Below are positions 18,452-20,601 of a stretch of 20,601 bases of DNA, piece by piece. Source of the stretch: Ichthyophonus hoferi (taxonomy: Eukaryota; Opisthokonta; Ichthyosporea; Ichthyophonida; Ichthyophonidae); NCBI GenBank assembly GCA_002751075.1, contig NAOQ01000595.1, positions 23,672 through 44,272 on the forward strand, written 5' to 3'. Made by a program: the position numbers and the translations under genes. The notes under the pieces are model-generated. The model saw only the letters and a program-made list of their open reading frames with translations. It had not been told where the DNA came from and ran no database searches. Within the stretch, counting starts at the first letter, position 1. The number at the start of each line of letters is the position of its first letter.

Positions 18452-20133
18452 ATGTTATGTCGGAATCTCATTCAAACATGGAAAAGAGTTACTTTAAATA
18501 CATTGAGAGAGTCACGTCTAAGAAGAAAGGTGTGACTGGTGTAGAGTGTAGAGTGTAATGAAGCTAATATAACGCACTCGTTGGGCTTGATGTAATGGCT
18601 TGTTTAAGTATTGCAAGTCATCATATTTTGTTGCCTATAATCACTTTTCACTTCCTACGCTATTATTATTTTATGTTATTTTTCACTGCCATTTTTCTTT
18701 TTTCTTTCTTTCTCCTTCTTTTTCTTTCGCACTCTTCCCTTTTATTTCTGTACACATGAACTGAATTCTGCGGCCACCTACTAATGTATACATTAGTACA
18801 ATGCCTTCCCGCTTTCTTACAATACAGACCCAAGGTACTTAACGCAAACAACATGATAATATATTATCATAATGTTTATTATTCTAAACATACAAACCTT
18901 TACCTTAGTGGTGGCCAGAACCGGTGTGGTATAGCACATCATTGACACATGTTGAAACACCTATCTTACCTGGAAGGAAGCGAAAAGTGATAGTTGCAAT
19001 GTCTGGGGGAGTTGATTCTAGTGTTGCAGCCTATTTACTTCTGCAAGAAGGGGTGGGTGGGTTGATGCAGATTATCAATTACTTGTAGTACAAAGAAAAC
19101 ATACTAGAGTAACGAAGTATATGATTAATACATGGAATAAAAGGTGTAAGGGTTCAGCATATAATTATTGTAAAGCATATTGTTGCTTATTGGGCCTTAT
19201 TATATAACCAACATAAGCCTTTGTGTATTATTGCAGGGTACAGTGGCACTTTTGAATTGTAATTTGCACGCTATAGGGGAAAGTATAGCTGTATAGTAAA
19301 AACAAATATTTAATTATCATACTAGTATACTATCATACTATTATACTATCATACTATTATATATTATATTAGTATACTATCATACTAATATACTATTATA
19401 CTACCGTATTACTATACTAATATATTATTATAATAATATGATCTTACTATCATAATTATACTATTATGTTCTAGTTCTAGGGAGATATAATGATATAATA
19501 GGTAAGTATTGCGCCTTTGTGTTGCGTCAATTTTAAATGCCGTGCTAGTGTTATTGGCCATATATCACCCTGGTTAGAGACCGCATATAACTCCTTTTAC
19601 AAATATCTGGCCTGTTAGATTAAGAATGGGTTATGTGACATTAAAGAATGTTCTAAGGTATAATGATATGGTTGTCACAGCATAATGTCGAAGGTGTTTA
19701 TATGCACAATTGGGACCACCAGGAGGAAACTGGGGTGTGTACATCTGACCAGGACTATAAAGATATGGTAGATGTTTGTAGGTAAGTATTTGAGTGTATG
19801 TATGTTGTTGTTGTTGGATGGATGTAGGTAGGTAGGCAGGTAAGTGCCAATAGCATTTTTAAAGGTGTACAGTAAATATAAAATTAGTGAAGGTTTTCTT
19901 AAACATTCATTTATTCCTACCTATTTTACCTTTTCACACATCTTTCTTCTTTTTTGTCTATCCCTCTTTACAGACAGCTAGGAATTAAGCATCACCGTGT
20001 AGACTTTGTTAAAGAATATTGGAACAATGTATTTGAAAAATTTATATCTGACTATGAACGAGGGATTACACCCAATCCTGATGTAGTGTGTAACCGAGAG
20101 ATCAAGTTTAATAGTTTATTGAGCCATGCCTTG
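18452..20133 (+). CDS. TRMU: tRNA-specific 2-thiouridylase, mitochondrial (5' part)
   Basis: Exons 18452-18529, 18909-19052, 19681-19781 and 19974-20133 join in phases 0, 0 and 2, giving the first 161 residues; the last donor is phase 0 and the gene continues past the window. The enzyme adds sulfur to U34 of mitochondrial tRNAs for Lys, Glu and Gln. The adenylating PP-loop SGGVDSS is at residues 58-64. The segment [11 protein letters not shown] and the GVCTSDQD stretch are family hallmarks. NPDVVCN carries the first catalytic cysteine (residue 147); the second would be beyond the edge. Exon 1 ([20 protein letters not shown]) is Arg- and Ser/Thr-rich with one acidic residue, as expected of a mitochondrial leader. 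An overlapping ATG at 18457 gives a different frame that cannot join exon 2. Family assignment is secure; exon 1 is moderately so. Confidence 0.9.
18853..18870. repeat. Perfect 18-base palindrome in TRMU intron 1
   Basis: ATGATAATATATTATCAT reads the same on both strands, about 40 bases before exon 2. It could be a chance AT-rich palindrome. Confidence 0.6.
19316..19448. repeat. Irregular ATACTATC/ATACTATT satellite in TRMU intron 2
   Basis: Many variants of TATACTATCATACTAT follow one another within the intron between exons 2 and 3. The unit length drifts. Confidence 0.85.
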
Positions 20134-20210
20134 GTATAGTCTCGCCTCTCTTCCCATCCTGTACACCTTTTTATATGTAACGATTGAGGCCGACCCATAT
20201 ATGTAAGAGA

Positions 20211-20522
20211 ATACTATATCATACTATATCACACATATCATAATATAATATACTAGATCATACTATGCCATACATATGATAATATAATATACTATATCAT
20301 ACGAAGTCATACAGAATATAATATAATATACTATATCATACTATATCATACATAACATAATATAATATACTATATCATAATATATCATACATAACATAAT
20401 AGAGTATACTATATCATACTATATCATACATATCATAATAGAATATACTATATCATACTAGGTCATACATAGCATAATATATTATAATATATCATACTAT
20501 ATCATATATATCATAATATAAT
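20211..20522. repeat. 39-base minisatellite, exactly eight units
   Basis: Eight consecutive 39-base units, each beginning ATACTATATC or a close variant, fit the interval exactly (8 x 39 = 312) without any length change. Units differ from each other by a few substitutions. Confidence 0.9.
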
Positions 20523-20601
20523 ATACTATGTGTATGTATGTATATATATATGTATGTATGCATGTATGTATGTATGTATGTATGTATGTATGTATGGATG
20601 G
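20523..20601. repeat. (GTAT)n microsatellite
   Basis: A run of GTAT and TATA tetramers abuts the 39-base array and reaches the window edge. Confidence 0.9.

Larger units (their letters stand above)
20134..20601 (+). other. TRMU intron 4, open at the window edge
   Basis: It begins with GTATAG directly after the codon for Leu161. The rest of the window is non-coding and dominated by tandem repeats. The next TRMU exon is not reached. Confidence 0.6.

Noticed and set aside
18666-18854. Minus frame with Lys/Arg-rich end
   Set aside because: Produced by the pyrimidine-rich tract in TRMU intron 1; no coding support.
20211-20522. Regular repeats resembling a CRISPR array
   Set aside because: Units are contiguous with no unique spacers and lie in a eukaryotic intron. 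It is a minisatellite.

Overview
The window looks like AT-rich nuclear DNA from a compact metazoan genome. Genes are split by short GT-AG introns (40 to about 800 bases), AATAAA signals follow several stops, and two genes have clear animal or eukaryotic homologues: a syntenin-type tandem-PDZ protein and the mitochondrial tRNA 2-thiouridylase TRMU (MTU1). Base composition, intron size and many AT-rich microsatellites would suit a demosponge, but that placement is inference. No mRNA data were available; exon joins rest on splice sites, reading phase and coding character.

Layout. Bases 1-190 are a foldback (MITE-like) element. At 412-513 lies a likely terminal exon of a plus-strand gene entering from the left, followed closely by a small four-exon plus-strand gene (567-1966) ending at AATAAA signals. 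Bases 2100-4390 hold no gene I can support, but carry two blocks (A, B) of a dispersed repeat. A TATA box and a two-exon divergent syntenin-like gene follow (4457-5314). Bases 5400-11110 are an accessory stretch. Here minus-strand genes for small secreted cysteine-containing proteins sit among repeat copies: an intact six-cysteine gene (7918-8232), a diverged paralogue (10485-10736) whose 3' end is repeat sequence, and two weaker cysteine-patterned fragments. A second A-B repeat copy there carries a fossil Ty1/copia fragment.

Bases 11536-16298 (minus) hold an eight-exon gene for a 488-residue protein that I cannot assign to a family. It has a disordered N-terminus, about thirteen degenerate helical repeats of roughly 20 residues, a coiled coil, and a CCxCGH motif. 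Upstream of it on the same strand is a three-exon gene for a 110-residue unrecognised protein (16829-17705). From 18452 the plus strand carries the first four exons of TRMU, including a likely mitochondrial leader, the PP-loop and the first catalytic cysteine. The gene runs off the right edge through an intron filled with eight exact-length 39-base repeats and GTAT microsatellite.

The genes do not form an obvious pathway. TRMU and the syntenin-like protein are housekeeping or scaffold functions. The secreted cluster looks like a locally duplicating, fast-changing family. The two minus-strand genes at 11.5-17.7 kb are the most interesting unknowns.
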